DNA of 29,158 nucleotides from Mesostigma viride (taxonomy: Eukaryota > Streptophyta > Mesostigmatophyceae > Mesostigmatales > Mesostigmataceae), in the NCBI GenBank assembly GCA_009746045.1, contig RPFO01001423.1, forward strand, positions 1-29,158, given 5' to 3'. The position numbers were made by a program, and so were the translations under genes. The notes under the pieces are model-generated. The model saw only the letters and a list, made by a program, of their open reading frames with translations, had not been told where the DNA came from and made no database searches. Numbering within the stretch: position 1 is the first letter of the stretch; each line of letters begins with the position of its first letter. Below are positions 14,817 through 23,922 of the stretch, in pieces.

Positions 14817-15520
14817 ATGTCTTCCACGACGTCGACTCTGCTTCCCGGGAACTCGACGGTGGTGGGAGATCTGGAAGTGAAGGGGAAAATCACAGCGGAT
14901 TACGTGTACTCGCGCCACGGGTTCCAGATTTCCGAGCATCCCGTGTGGGATGACATGCGGACGCCGCTGTCCGAAGTGACCGTGCAGGGCGACAACCCCC
15001 CACGAACGTTTTGGTCACCAACCTCGGCGGCGGGGCCAACACCGCCAAGCTCCAGGTTGTCGAGTTTGGAAGCTCCAACCCGCAGCCAAAGGAGATTTTC
15101 ATCCACATACAGACTCCTCACGCGTGGAAAGAGGGCACGGATCTAAAGCCTCATGTTCACATCATGAAATCCGGCACGGCGACTGGCAACGTAAAGTTCG
15201 GGCTCGAGTATTCGTGGGCGAACGTCGGAGATCCGTTCCCCACACCGACGACCGTGTATATCTGCAATTCTACCAGTCTCACTGCTGCAGATCAATACAA
15301 GCATCTCATATGTAGTCGCACGACGCCTCTGGGAACAGACTCGTGCGTAATATCCGGTGCGGGAAAGAGGGACTCGTCCATGTTAATGATGCGTCTGTTT
15401 CGGAACTATAACGACGTGGATGACACGCTACAAGAGCCGGTGTGGGCTCTGGAATTCGACATTCACTATCAAGTGGACACCTTTGGCAGCTGGTACGAGT
15501 ATCCTCCCCCCGGCGTTTAA
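14817..15520 (+). CDS. Phage-like virion protein with PHAWKEGTD motif, frame-broken
   Basis: About 234 residues if read through. The N-terminus (SSTTSTLLPGNSTVVGDLEV) resembles the start of fibre or tail-associated proteins. The main part has IHIQTPHAWKEGTDLKPHVH, FGLEYSWANVGDPF and a C-terminal ALEFDIHYQVDTFGSW, a pattern I know from phage and metagenomic virion proteins where the PH-WKEGTD-PHIH line is invariant. The two halves join with one C added to the CCCCCC run at 14996-15001. It lies directly upstream of the lectin-like protein and probably forms an attachment or capsid-decoration module with it. The family match is by eye, without a search. Confidence 0.7.
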
Positions 15521-15552
15521 AAATATTCAGTTGGATTTAGTAGGTCGGAGTA

Positions 15553-16835
15553 ATGTCTGGAAGCGCTAGGTGCAAATCCATAGAGATCAATTCCGTGACG
15601 GGAAACGATTACGTCCTTTCTGCGGAAGATGGCGCCTTCCGCATCGTCTCCAAAGACCCCGCAACGTCCTTGGAGACGGCCATCGTCACGACGAGCGCGG
15701 AAGGGGCCACAACCATCCTTGGAAGTCTAACGGTCACGAACGGGTTCGCGATATACGGTCACGAACTCAACGACCTACAGGATTGGACGAACTGGACGCC
15801 GGCTCTTGCGTCTCTATATACGCGAATGTAACGATTCGAACCGCTAAGTTTATGGTAATAAACAAGCTCGTGACCCTTCAATTGGATGCAGATGTCCATG
15901 TAGGCCCTCTGGCGAACTGGCGTTTCGAGAACAGCGCGGCGGACGACGGACCGAACGCGTACACGGGCAGTTTGCGAGGGTCGAGCACGTACGATAGCAC
16001 CGTATTTAACGTAGGCTCGAGGTCTCTCAAGGTCTCGGACAGCACGGGGGGGTTCGACATCGATCACGCGGCTCTGAAGACGGTTCTTGCGTCCGACTTC
16101 TCGATATCGTGCAGGTTCTATACGAGCAACAACACCACACAGAACCAAGTCCTTTTGTCGGTCGGGAACTTGACGTTCCATTTAGTGTACAATTACAACG
16201 GAAACGGGAAGCTGTGTCTGTTTGATAGAGGAAACGACGTGACGTCCACGTCCGCCACATGGACGCCGGTTTCCAGCAAATGGTATCACGTGATTGTCAC
16301 TCGACAGAACGGGCTCGTTTCGATGCACGCCGCCCTGACAGCGACGGAATGGGCGTCGTTCACGTCCCTGGCGGTGTCCACCAACCCAGGAGGGTCGGTC
16401 CAGGTACCCACTGGGACGTTGCGCATTGGCCAGAGAAGCGGGACGAGCGAATACATGAACGGGTATATTGACGATTTTGCGATCTACGAGTCCGCACTGA
16501 ACGCGGAATTTCTGAGCAGGTTGGGAGGAAAGTCAGCCTCTGCCACCGGGGTGTACGAAGTAAGCTTGGGATTGCCGGACGGGCTGACGCCGGCGACCGT
16601 CGCGAGTTCGCGTTTCACTGTCACGAAGACGACGGGGACGAACACACTTCACAGCTGGGTCACGGAGAACTCGGGGTTGGTGTTTTATATAAATAACGAC
16701 GTCGCGGTTCGAGGCAACGCCGAAGCGGAAGCCGTGATCGACCCTTCGTCCGGAAACGTGGTATCCGTCCGAACGGAACATCTGCTGCCCGGGACGTGGA
16801 CCATCAGAGGGAACGTCACGTACGTGAAGGCGTGA
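15553..16835 (+). CDS. LamG-type (concanavalin A-like) lectin virion protein, frame-broken
   Basis: About 427 residues if read through. Residues 1-90 resemble an N-terminal fibre stem (ILGSLTVTNGFAIYGHEL, then WTNWTP). After the frame change at about 15798-15812 comes a full LamG-like jelly roll of about 210 residues: NWRFENSAADDGPNAYTG, FSISCRFYTSN, KWYHVIVTRQNGLVSMH, LRIGQRSGTSEYMNGYIDDF (strand set ending in the classical GYIDDFAIY). A C-terminal beta domain of about 100 residues follows (LLPGTWTIRGNVTYVKA). Such domains bind glycans or cell-surface ligands; a host-attachment role is inferred. One missing base near the ACGCCGGCTC stretch restores the frame. A leader GTTTAAAAATATTC precedes it. 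Confidence 0.8.
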
Positions 16836-16865
16836 GGCTCGAGTGACAAGAGGCTTAAAAAGTGT

Positions 16866-17942
16866 ATGCTGTCGTGTATCTGTCGGACGCCGTTCATGGA
16901 CTCCCACGAGGCGTGGGGTCTGGTGGTGGAGTGCCTAGACATGGACGATCTTATGAACGCGGAAGCCGCTTTCGAAAACACGGACATCCGCGACGTGATG
17001 AACGAGGAGATCGAGCGAAGAAAGGCCAACGTGAGAACCGCGCTCGGTGGAAGCGTCGACGCGATTCGACAAGATCTCGTTGCGTGTCGGTCCGCCATAG
17101 GAAGCATCGAAGCCTTCAAGACGAAAGCTGCGATGTATTTCGACTCCACGGCTCAAAAACGCGTCGGACCCCGCGTGGAAGATTTGTCGTACGTCGACAT
17201 GATCATCACATCGTGCGCAACCGACAAGGCCATCGAAGCGTTCACGTCCATGCACCTCTCGGCCGGGAAAACGCTTCTCGGCATCGAAGCGGCCGAGAGG
17301 TGCCCAGAAAGATCGCGACAGATGCCTTCTCTTACTCGATTGGCGTGCATGATCGTCGAGGCGGATTCCAACACCCGTTTCACGCGCATGGCGTGGCTGT
17401 TTTTAGACGCCATGGGCCTCGAAGAGGGATCGTTCGTTTTTTTCATCATCATGCTGGTCCTTCGATGCGCGAGGTTCAACACGTACATCCGCGCCGGGCT
17501 CGACATGACGTCGCCCATTTCCGTGCTCGCGTACGTGTGCCATTACCCCCGTTTCCGGCTGAAGAAGGACGCATTGGCGGCGATCGTCGCGGAGGGGCGG
17601 GCCGACGTCAACAACGCGAGGAAGTCAAACTTTAGCGCGGACACGGCGAGAATGCTCATGAAAAAGCACGGAGTGTACATGATCATGAGACGGGCGGCGC
17701 GGCTGGACTATCAAGGAATTCGAACGGGCGACTTCGCGCGCTTAGAAGAGTGGAAGGCCGAGATGCGCGCTGAACTCGAAGAGGCTATGGGGAAATACGA
17801 GAGCAACCTGCGTCTCGTGCGAGATTCCATGTTGCAAAAAGTTCCCGCGAAAATGGTGAACGCCTCGTTTACGGTCGATCCGAAAATATGGGCGATTGTC
17901 ATGAGGTCGTATCACGCGTTATCTGGCCACGAGAGGTTTTGA
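16866..17942 (+). CDS. Unknown helical protein
   Basis: A complete 358-residue protein, not recognised. It begins MLSCICRTPFMDSHEAWGL, with Cys4 and Cys6 close together. The body is mostly helical and charged (FENTDIRDVMNEEIERRKAN; ARLEEWKAEMRAELEEAMG, a coiled-coil-like stretch at about 295-315). A hydrophobic stretch near residues 190-205 (GSFVFFIIMLVLRCARF) could be a buried helix or a membrane segment. The 3' end overlaps the converging membrane-protein gene by 24 bases. Leader GGCTTAAAAAGTGT directly precedes the ATG. The role is unknown. Confidence 0.72.
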   Translation: MLSCICRTPFMDSHEAWGLVVECLDMDDLMNAEAAFENTDIRDVMNEEIERRKANVRTALGGSVDAIRQDLVACRSAIGSIEAFKTKAAMYFDSTAQKRVGPRVEDLSYVDMIITSCATDKAIEAFTSMHLSAGKTLLGIEAAERCPERSRQMPSLTRLACMIVEADSNTRFTRMAWLFLDAMGLEEGSFVFFIIMLVLRCARFNTYIRAGLDMTSPISVLAYVCHYPRFRLKKDALAAIVAEGRADVNNARKSNFSADTARMLMKKHGVYMIMRRAARLDYQGIRTGDFARLEEWKAEMRAELEEAMGKYESNLRLVRDSMLQKVPAKMVNASFTVDPKIWAIVMRSYHALSGHERF

Positions 17943-18233
17943 TCGTGGAGGAGGGGTAGGCGCGGTGTTGCTGGCCAAAGGGAACACGGGCTCTTGCTCT
18001 TCCCCGGGGTCATCCACCGTCAACCGAATCACAGTGGAAAGCAAGAACACGAGAGCCGCCGCGATGGCCGCGATCTCGATACGTTTGGTAGTTGTGTACG
18101 CCACGCTGAAAATACAAACGATTTTAAACCATGTCTGATTGTGATTGAATTCGGAAAGCATCACGTACCCAGTCATAGTTCCAAAAATAGTACACACTGA
18201 CGTCAGAACGTCCTTGGCGGCCTCTAGGTTCAT
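17919..18233 (-). CDS. Small two- or three-pass membrane protein
   Basis: A complete 104-residue protein, unrecognised. Hydrophobic segments occur near residues 9-27 (LTSVCTIFGTMTGYVMLSE), 35-50 (WFKIVCIFSVAYTTT) and 53-70 (IEIAAIAAALVFLLSTVI), followed by an acidic, Pro-rich tail (DDPGEEQEPVFPL; APTPPPRSKP) likely on one side of the membrane. It overlaps the converging plus-strand gene by 24 bases and reads away from the helicase gene. An envelope or host-membrane role is inferred. Confidence 0.75.
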   Translation of the reverse strand: MNLEAAKDVLTSVCTIFGTMTGYVMLSEFNHNQTWFKIVCIFSVAYTTTKRIEIAAIAAALVFLLSTVIRLTVDDPGEEQEPVFPLASNTAPTPPPRSKPLVAR

Positions 18234-18398
18234 CCGATCGTATCTAAACTACCGCATAGGAGATTTTTGAGTCGTAACCGCCACCTGACGTCATAGAAAC
18301 TTCCGCGTGGCGTTTCGATTCCAAGATCGCGACGTGGCAAATCCGCCTCTCGAGTATCGAGCGTTCGTCTAGAGGTCATAAATTTGTAAAGCTATAAG

Positions 18399-20731
18399 AT
18401 GAGAGCCATGAACGACTGCTCCCACGCGACAAACGAAGACTCTCATGGTCGTCGTCGTCTTACGCATGTCATGGTGAGATCCCGCAAAAGAGGGAGGCTA
18501 GAGAGGAACCCCTTTGTGGACGATGAAGCCGAGAACGAAGACGAGGTCGAGGAGGATGAAGACGACGAAGAGGATGTCCAAAACGCGCAAAACACGCCGA
18601 TGGACGATTTCATCGTTTCGAGCGCCGACGGCGGTGAGGAGGGGGATGGTGGCCTTCATCCTGGCCAGATCATGCAAGACGACGACGAAGATGAGCCGCA
18701 AGGAAGTCAGCCAACGCAGTCAGGAAATCCGTTTGCGCCCCAAACCACCCCCGTTGCGTTCGAGGAGGAACACGACGACGAGCCCATCCGGTTTCGCAGG
18801 GAACTGGGGGGGAGGAAGGGCTCGTGGATTTCGGAGGGATGCTGAAAGCCATGACCAACGACGAGATTCGGAGGTTCGCCGTGCTAGCCGACGAGGCGGT
18901 TGCAAAGGCCTCGATGGCTGACATCCTCGCGGACGTTTTGGACCTCGCCAATCGAGCGGACGTGCCGCCAGGGAACACCGCGTTGATGGCCGCCTGTTTC
19001 GCTAGGGTCGACGCCGCGGACGTAGCTCTTTACGCCCACGTGGACGCGAGATACGTCCGTGCGTTGTCTCGCATCACGAACCTCTGCGGGCAAGTCGACG
19101 AGCGGATCATGGAGGACTTGAAGCCTTCCATGAACCAGTGCATTTGGCGCATGTTCTCCACGGCCGAGTGCGTTTCGTGCGCCATCAAGGGTGTCTTGCC
19201 GCCCGAGGACCTGCAAACGCTCCCGAGTCTGATCGCTCGCGTCCTCTCGCTCCCGAAGCAGCTCAACGATTTCCAGTGTCTCATCCTCGTCTTGACCATG
19301 CGATGGAGCACGCAGGGGTTGAGGAAGGGGAGCGAGCCGTCTGACACGGGCGTGTACCAGCGCGTGATGACTCCGGATGGGCATGACACGCACTTTTGGA
19401 CGAAGATATGCACGGTCGAGCAGTGGGTCAATAAGGAGTGCACGCTGGGCCGCACGGCGTCGTGGGGTCTCGCGAGCAAGGATGGCGGTGTCCGCAAACG
19501 AGTCGCGGACTGGATCATCGAGTCGTCGGAGTCCGATTTCCCCGTGAGGCCGCGCGACAGGCACGTTTTCGCGTTCCGAAATGGGATCTACAAGTGCGAC
19601 ACGGACGAGTTCTTTCCATACCCGGCGATCGACCTCTCACAGGATGTCGGTGCGTGTCGTTACTTCGACAACGTGGACATGGACGAGACGCTCTTCGAGG
19701 AGGACGCTTTCAAAGGCGAATTCGACGACGGCGAGTGGTTCGACATCCCCAGCGACGCCATCGACAAGATCCTCGTCGACCAAGACTTCCCAGAGGAGGT
19801 GCAGCGCCCTTACTGGGCCCTCGCCGTCGGAAGGATGCTGTACAACCTTCGCGAGAAGGACAGGTTCGAAGTCATGATCTTTCTCAAGGGCATAGCCGGG
19901 TCTGGCAAGTCGACGTTGGTCCACATTCTCGAACACATCTACGGACTCGACGCCGGCGTTCTCTCCAACAACATCGAGCCGCTGTTTGGGCTATCGCAGC
20001 TGAAGGAGAAGTATGTGATCATCAGCTACGAGTTGAACGACAAGTTCTCTCTCACTCAGTCGGAATGGCTGTCATTGGTGAGCGGCGAGACGATGGCGCT
20101 GGCGGAGAAACACAAGTACGCCTCTCGCGTGCCGTGGACGTCTCCCTTCCTGGCCGCGGGGAACCGCTTGTTCTGCCAGGCGGACAACGCCAGTCAGATC
20201 ACCCGTCGCCTCATCCTGTTCCCGTTCGACAACAAGCCCTCCGGCAAACTCGACCCCAGAATGGAGGAACGCATTTCCCAGAACATCGGCAGAGTCATCG
20301 TGAAGGGCAACCGCGCGTATCACGCGCTCGTCCGCAAGGCCTCGGACGGCGCGCTCATCGACTTCCTCCCCGAATGGTTCACGGAATGCCGGCGGCGTGC
20401 GCAAGAATCGTCTAACCCTCTGTACACGTTCCTCAACAACGTCTCGTGGGTGGAGGTTGACCTCGAGCACAACTACTGCCCATGGGAAGAGTTCCAGAAG
20501 CGGTTCAACGATTGGAACAGGCAGAGGGACCCGCGGTCTCGCATCGTGTTCGAAGAGGACTTTTACAAGCACGTGTTCACCGAGTTCAAGCTCAAGCTCG
20601 TGTTTCAGAAGGTGTGGAAGGTGTACCCTCTCGACCAGGAGGGGACGGACAGGCCGACGAAGAAGAAGGCGTTCTGGCTGTATGGCGTGGACTTCGCGAA
20701 CGAGAACGCGGTCCCTCCGAACACGGATTAG
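18399..20731 (+). CDS. D5-like SF3 helicase, frame-broken near N-terminus
   Basis: About 777 residues if read through. The C-terminal half is a superfamily 3 helicase: Walker A in FLKGIAGSGKST (nucleotides about 19888-19917), a Walker B-like VIISYELND (about 20014-20040), and the Asn sensor in FLAAGNRLF (motif C). Just upstream, FRNGIYKCDTDEFFPY and ACRYFD match the D5 N-terminal helicase domain. The N-terminal 140 residues are acidic and disordered (EDEVEEDEDDEEDVQNAQN), and residues 140-380 are helical. I see no archaeo-eukaryotic primase motifs and no HUH motif, so a linked primase or nickase is not evident. The acidic start and helicase lie in different frames joined by one G in the GGGGGGG run at 18806-18812; alternatively translation starts at 18833 or later. 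It unwinds DNA at the replication fork in related viruses. Confidence 0.87.
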
Positions 20732-20783
20732 AGTGTCTTACAAACGATCGACTTTTATTAAATTTCATAAGGATTAATAATAA

Positions 20784-21071
20784 ATGACATCCATTGCAAT
20801 CGCACATCCGTACTGGTCTCGGCCACGAATGGCATACGCACCGCCCGTGAAGGCCTACCCGCCCCCCGTAGGACAGTGGGGGGGCGTAAACTACGCGGAA
20901 CCGCAAGGCGCGGTCCGCGGCGTTTGCATGTACGCGAACCAAGCCTTTTGTAGGCTTGGGATCCAAGAACAGACCCCGCAGGGCATGCTAGAGGTGGCAA
21001 ACTCCGTCCTGCTGGGTCTCGTTTTGTTGTGGATGCTCCAGGCCGTTGCTTCGTTACGCAAGCTTGGTTAG
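20784..21071 (+). CDS. Small protein with C-terminal membrane segment
   Basis: A complete 95-residue protein. The N-terminal half is Pro/Tyr/Gly-rich (YAPPVKAYPPPVGQWGG), the middle has CMYANQAFCRLGIQEQTPQG, and a hydrophobic segment lies near the C-terminus (VLLGLVLLWMLQAVASL). No family recognised. It follows the helicase gene after a 52-base AT-rich spacer (ATTAATAATAAATG), and its last bases overlap the converging gene at 21054-21440 by 18. A tail-anchored or virion membrane protein is likely. Confidence 0.7.
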   Translation: MTSIAIAHPYWSRPRMAYAPPVKAYPPPVGQWGGVNYAEPQGAVRGVCMYANQAFCRLGIQEQTPQGMLEVANSVLLGLVLLWMLQAVASLRKLG

Positions 21072-21440
21072 ATTGAACCGGACTTTGCGAGTGATGTCTA
21101 TGGTTCGCTGACTGGGCGTGCTTTTTTTCTCCTGCTTGGGTTGGCTCTTCGACGGCGCGGCTCCCCACTCCATGTACAAGTGATTCGTGCCGACGATCTT
21201 TACGCGGAACCCTTTCCTGGCGAACCCCTTCCCGACTTTGCGCACGACCGTGCGGACGTCATAGATCGGCAGCCCGAACTGATACGTGGGTACGGTGTAC
21301 AGCAAGGACGTCTGCCCCTGGGACGCCGTAGAACGTATGCACGTTTCCACGGCGCGCGTGATCTTGTCTTCCACCATGCGTCTCCCCGCCTGCGACGCTT
21401 TCACGAGGTCGTAGGCGTTCGCCGCGCTCAGACGAGACAT
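21054..21440 (-). CDS. Conserved small giant-virus protein (DUF5759-like)
   Basis: 128 residues from the ATG at 21440 (MSRLSAANAYDLVKA); the frame is open upstream but enters the divergent neighbour. The core pattern is SLLYTVPTYQFGLPIYDVRT followed by GFARKGFRVKIVGTNHLYMEW. It matches a short family shared by many giant viruses in which a VP-hh-G-PhYdh line precedes a K-GF-V line ending in hhh-W; I believe it is catalogued as DUF5759. Function is unknown there as well. The Lys-rich C-terminus suggests nucleic-acid contact. It shares a 32-base divergent promoter with the next gene. Confidence 0.72.
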   Translation of the reverse strand: MSRLSAANAYDLVKASQAGRRMVEDKITRAVETCIRSTASQGQTSLLYTVPTYQFGLPIYDVRTVVRKVGKGFARKGFRVKIVGTNHLYMEWGAAPSKSQPKQEKKSTPSQRTIDITRKVRFNLTKLA

Positions 21441-21472
21441 CACGTTAATATAAGCCTTTATTAAATAAGAGG
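21441..21472. promoter_or_regulatory. 32-bp divergent promoter
   Basis: Only 32 bases separate the starts at 21440 (minus) and 21473 (plus). They include TTAATATAAG and TTTATTAAATAAG, so TATA-like elements point both ways. Confidence 0.5.
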
Positions 21473-21949
21473 ATGGACAACGAAAACGAGTCCAACGCGA
21501 TTCTGACCGTTCGGGGGTACCCGGGGCTCTTCGTCGTAGACTTTCCGTTCCAGTGGTCGTGGGAACACGTGGAGAAATCTCTGCGTTCTCCGACACTGTT
21601 CGACATCCTCGCGCCCAAGCACAACCTTCCGTACCGAGGCCGCGGGGTGGGAGTCTACGTGTCCAACGATTCAAGGAAGGAGAAGAACGTCACGGCCTCG
21701 ATGATCACGGGAATGGACGTGGAGTCGGACATGATGTTCGTGAAGACGGAAGACTCGGACGACGCGCCCACGAGAACGGTGCGTTTCACTTCGGAGGACG
21801 TCGTTTCCATGCTGAGGCTCTCGCCGCCTCTATGGGTGGACGCCGTGTGCGGCCAGGTGCAGGTGGGGGAGGTCCCGGCGTGCAGGGGGTGCGGGAAAAA
21901 GTTCAAGGTCCTGCCTTCCGATAGGAACACGTGCGAGTGCACCTATTAG
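21473..21949 (+). CDS. Unknown protein with C-terminal zinc ribbon
   Basis: A complete 158-residue protein. The N-terminal part is a mixed alpha/beta domain (LTVRGYPGLFVVDFPFQWSW), and the middle is Asp/Glu/Lys-rich. The C-terminal 30 residues carry CRGCGKKFKVLP and a final CECTY, giving a Cys4 zinc-ribbon pattern (CxxCG ... CxC). Such ribbons are common in transcription-related viral proteins, so a transcription role is possible but not shown. It overlaps the converging gene by 4 bases. Confidence 0.7.
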   Translation: MDNENESNAILTVRGYPGLFVVDFPFQWSWEHVEKSLRSPTLFDILAPKHNLPYRGRGVGVYVSNDSRKEKNVTASMITGMDVESDMMFVKTEDSDDAPTRTVRFTSEDVVSMLRLSPPLWVDAVCGQVQVGEVPACRGCGKKFKVLPSDRNTCECTY

Positions 21950-22662
21950 TCCTCATTCGCGGGCTCGATCGTTGGCGCGCCGCCTTCGAGGATGATGGAG
22001 TTCGGAACGGCACCCTCTTGCACGTCCCCGGCCTCTCCGCGTGCTCCGGCCTCCTTGCTCTCTTGGATGCGCCGCTGGTTAAACTCCTTCGTCTTCAACC
22101 GGTCCGTGTGGTACTTGCCCATGATCTTCTCGAGACGCTCGTCGATGTACCGATGCTTGATTCCGGCCCGGATGTCGTCCGGAAGTGGGAGTACCAGCCA
22201 ATTATACATCGACACGACGAAGATGTCAAAGTTCGGGTCGGCGTCCATGATCTTCTTGGCCTGCTCCTCGGCCGCGTCGATCGTGTCGAACACGCCCCGG
22301 ACTTTGAGTGCCATGTGGTTGGCAGCGGGGGGGACGACCAGGCTGACGACGGCGAAGTTCTGCCCGGGAACGTGTATGCTCGCCGGGTCCTCCTTCGCGT
22401 CCACGACGACTTGCTTCTGAACGAGTTCGGTGACATCCGCGGTGTCGACCGGCTTGGACGAGGGTTTGAGGCTCGTGTCTGGCTCTATCACTATGGCGGA
22501 CGACGCTGTCGGGACCGCGTCCGTCTCCCCGGGCATCTTCCCTGTCTTCTGGTACTCGAGGTGCTCCTCCTCCGAGAGGATCAGCGGCGCCCCGACGCTC
22601 ACGTTCATCATCTTTCCAGGGGCAGGAGCAGTAGTCATCGTTTCGGCAACTCTGGCGGTCAT
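21946..22662 (-). CDS. Conserved algal-virus protein (DUF5832-like)
   Basis: A complete 238-residue protein. The core has FAVVSLVVPPAANHMALKVR, GVFDTIDAAEEQAKKIMDAD, FDIFVVSMYNWLVLPLP and KIMGKYHTDRLKTKEFNQR in order. This matches a family I know from phycodnaviruses and relatives (I believe DUF5832), with an alpha/beta core in which a Kh-G-F-t-eeA line precedes hhhVsMy-Whh-PLP. The N-terminal 70 residues are flexible and Thr/Ser/Pro-rich. The ATG at 22662 follows a T-rich leader. Function is unknown. Confidence 0.76.
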   Translation of the reverse strand: MTARVAETMTTAPAPGKMMNVSVGAPLILSEEEHLEYQKTGKMPGETDAVPTASSAIVIEPDTSLKPSSKPVDTADVTELVQKQVVVDAKEDPASIHVPGQNFAVVSLVVPPAANHMALKVRGVFDTIDAAEEQAKKIMDADPNFDIFVVSMYNWLVLPLPDDIRAGIKHRYIDERLEKIMGKYHTDRLKTKEFNQRRIQESKEAGARGEAGDVQEGAVPNSIILEGGAPTIEPANED

Positions 22663-22703
22663 ATTTTTTACTCTGGGTCTAACGCGCGCTCCATGGCACG
22701 GAT

Positions 22704-23216
22704 CTAAGGGTCCATAATGCGGTCGATGATGATGGGGTGATCGCGGTTGTTGCGAAGGGACTCCACCGTGTACTCCTGCAGGGGGTTGACGAAGGAGCCG
22801 AGGTTGGACTCTCCCAAGGCCACGGAGACAAGTTTCTCGAAGTATTCGGTGTTCCTATAAAAGTCCCTGTCCCGGACAAGCTTCTGCCACAAATCGCGGT
22901 TGAGTTCTTCCACGAGGTCCCACTTGTCCTCGCAACTCTTGCGCGTCACCGCGCGTCTTTCGAGAAGCCGGATGTCCTTCCTCGATTCGTACACGGCTCT
23001 CGCCTTGTAGATGACCGCGTCCAGAGGAACGCCCGCTTTGAACGCGCATTTGAACTTGAACCGGATGCTGTCTATGTTGGATTGGGACAAAAAGTAGCGG
23101 TACACGGGATACGTGTCTTCCACCAAGCGTTTGTCGCTGATGCGACCGATCGCGGTCGTGGACCCGCCCGTGAAATCCGCGTACGAGGCGTTGGGAGGCA
23201 CGTTTATGGGGATCAT
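22704..23216 (-). CDS. Unknown helical protein
   Basis: A complete 170-residue protein. The start MIPINVPPNASYADFTGGS is followed by RISDKRLVEDTYPVYRYFLS and helical charged stretches (DKWDLVEELNRDLWQKLVRD), ending with the aliphatic HPIIIDRIMDP. No membrane segment and no known motif. The pro-rich start and soluble helical body would suit a virion or capsid-associated protein. It is divergent from the resolvase gene across a 39-base spacer with TATA-like words. Confidence 0.7.
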   Translation of the reverse strand: MIPINVPPNASYADFTGGSTTAIGRISDKRLVEDTYPVYRYFLSQSNIDSIRFKFKCAFKAGVPLDAVIYKARAVYESRKDIRLLERRAVTRKSCEDKWDLVEELNRDLWQKLVRDRDFYRNTEYFEKLVSVALGESNLGSFVNPLQEYTVESLRNNRDHPIIIDRIMDP

Positions 23217-23255
23217 GAAGATATGTGTACTATACTACTACGACGAAAGTTCGCG
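23217..23255. promoter_or_regulatory. 39-bp divergent promoter
   Basis: Between the starts at 23216 (minus) and 23256 (plus). It contains ACTATACTACTACG, which reads as GTAGTATAG on the other strand, a partly symmetric TATA-like element. Confidence 0.5.
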
Positions 23256-23849
23256 ATGACGATCATTCTGAGCTTCGACGTTGGTATCGCAAACCTCGCC
23301 TACTGCTTACTAAAAGACACGGAGGGGGAGCCGAACGAGTACGCGGGAGGGGCGAGTTTCGAGATACTGGGGTGGGAGGTGATCGACTTGAGAGGAGCCA
23401 CGCTCGAGGACGCTTGCAAGAACCTTGCATCTGAGCTGTTCAAGCGAATCGCGTCACTCGGCGTGGCGGATCTCGTGCTCATCGAACGACAGACGAAGAC
23501 GAACGTGAAAATGAAGGTGATCAGCCACGTCATTCAAGCGTTTTTTGATACACACGTCCTTTACCGTCCGAGCGCGGTAGACGCGTACAAAGAGATGCGC
23601 GTTGAATTTGCGTCACCGACGCAAAAGCTGAAGGTCTACACCGGGCCGGAAATACCATGCACTATCAAGAACAAGTATAGGTACAACAAAAAGGTCGCTG
23701 TCGAGCAAACGGCCAAGATCCTGGCGAAATACCCTGTTCACATGAACTACTTCCACTCGCTCCAGAAGAAAGACGACGCCGCCGACTCGTTCCTCCAAGG
23801 TCTCGCGAGGTTGAAGAGGAAACCGGCCCCGAAAGAGGTTTCGCTGTGA
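23256..23849 (+). CDS. Holliday junction resolvase, poxvirus A22 / RuvC fold
   Basis: A complete 197-residue protein from the ATG at 23256. The RuvC-type acidic residues are visible: Asp8 in LSFDVGIANLAYCLL, Glu77 in VLIERQTKTNVKMK, and the C-terminal KKDDAADSF (173-179) that supplies the last catalytic Asp residues. This is the A22-type resolvase of nucleocytoplasmic large DNA viruses, which resolves branched replication and recombination intermediates before packaging. It is followed 73 bases on by the YqaJ nuclease gene. The start is set by the RuvC motif at residues 4-18. The only known family member here that strongly points to the giant-virus group. Confidence 0.88.
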   Translation: MTIILSFDVGIANLAYCLLKDTEGEPNEYAGGASFEILGWEVIDLRGATLEDACKNLASELFKRIASLGVADLVLIERQTKTNVKMKVISHVIQAFFDTHVLYRPSAVDAYKEMRVEFASPTQKLKVYTGPEIPCTIKNKYRYNKKVAVEQTAKILAKYPVHMNYFHSLQKKDDAADSFLQGLARLKRKPAPKEVSL

Positions 23850-23922
23850 GCTCGTTACGTGAGCGTGAATAATTGTGTGCATCTCGTACTAGTGGCGCAA
23901 GCTGACGCGTTTCCTGGCGACC

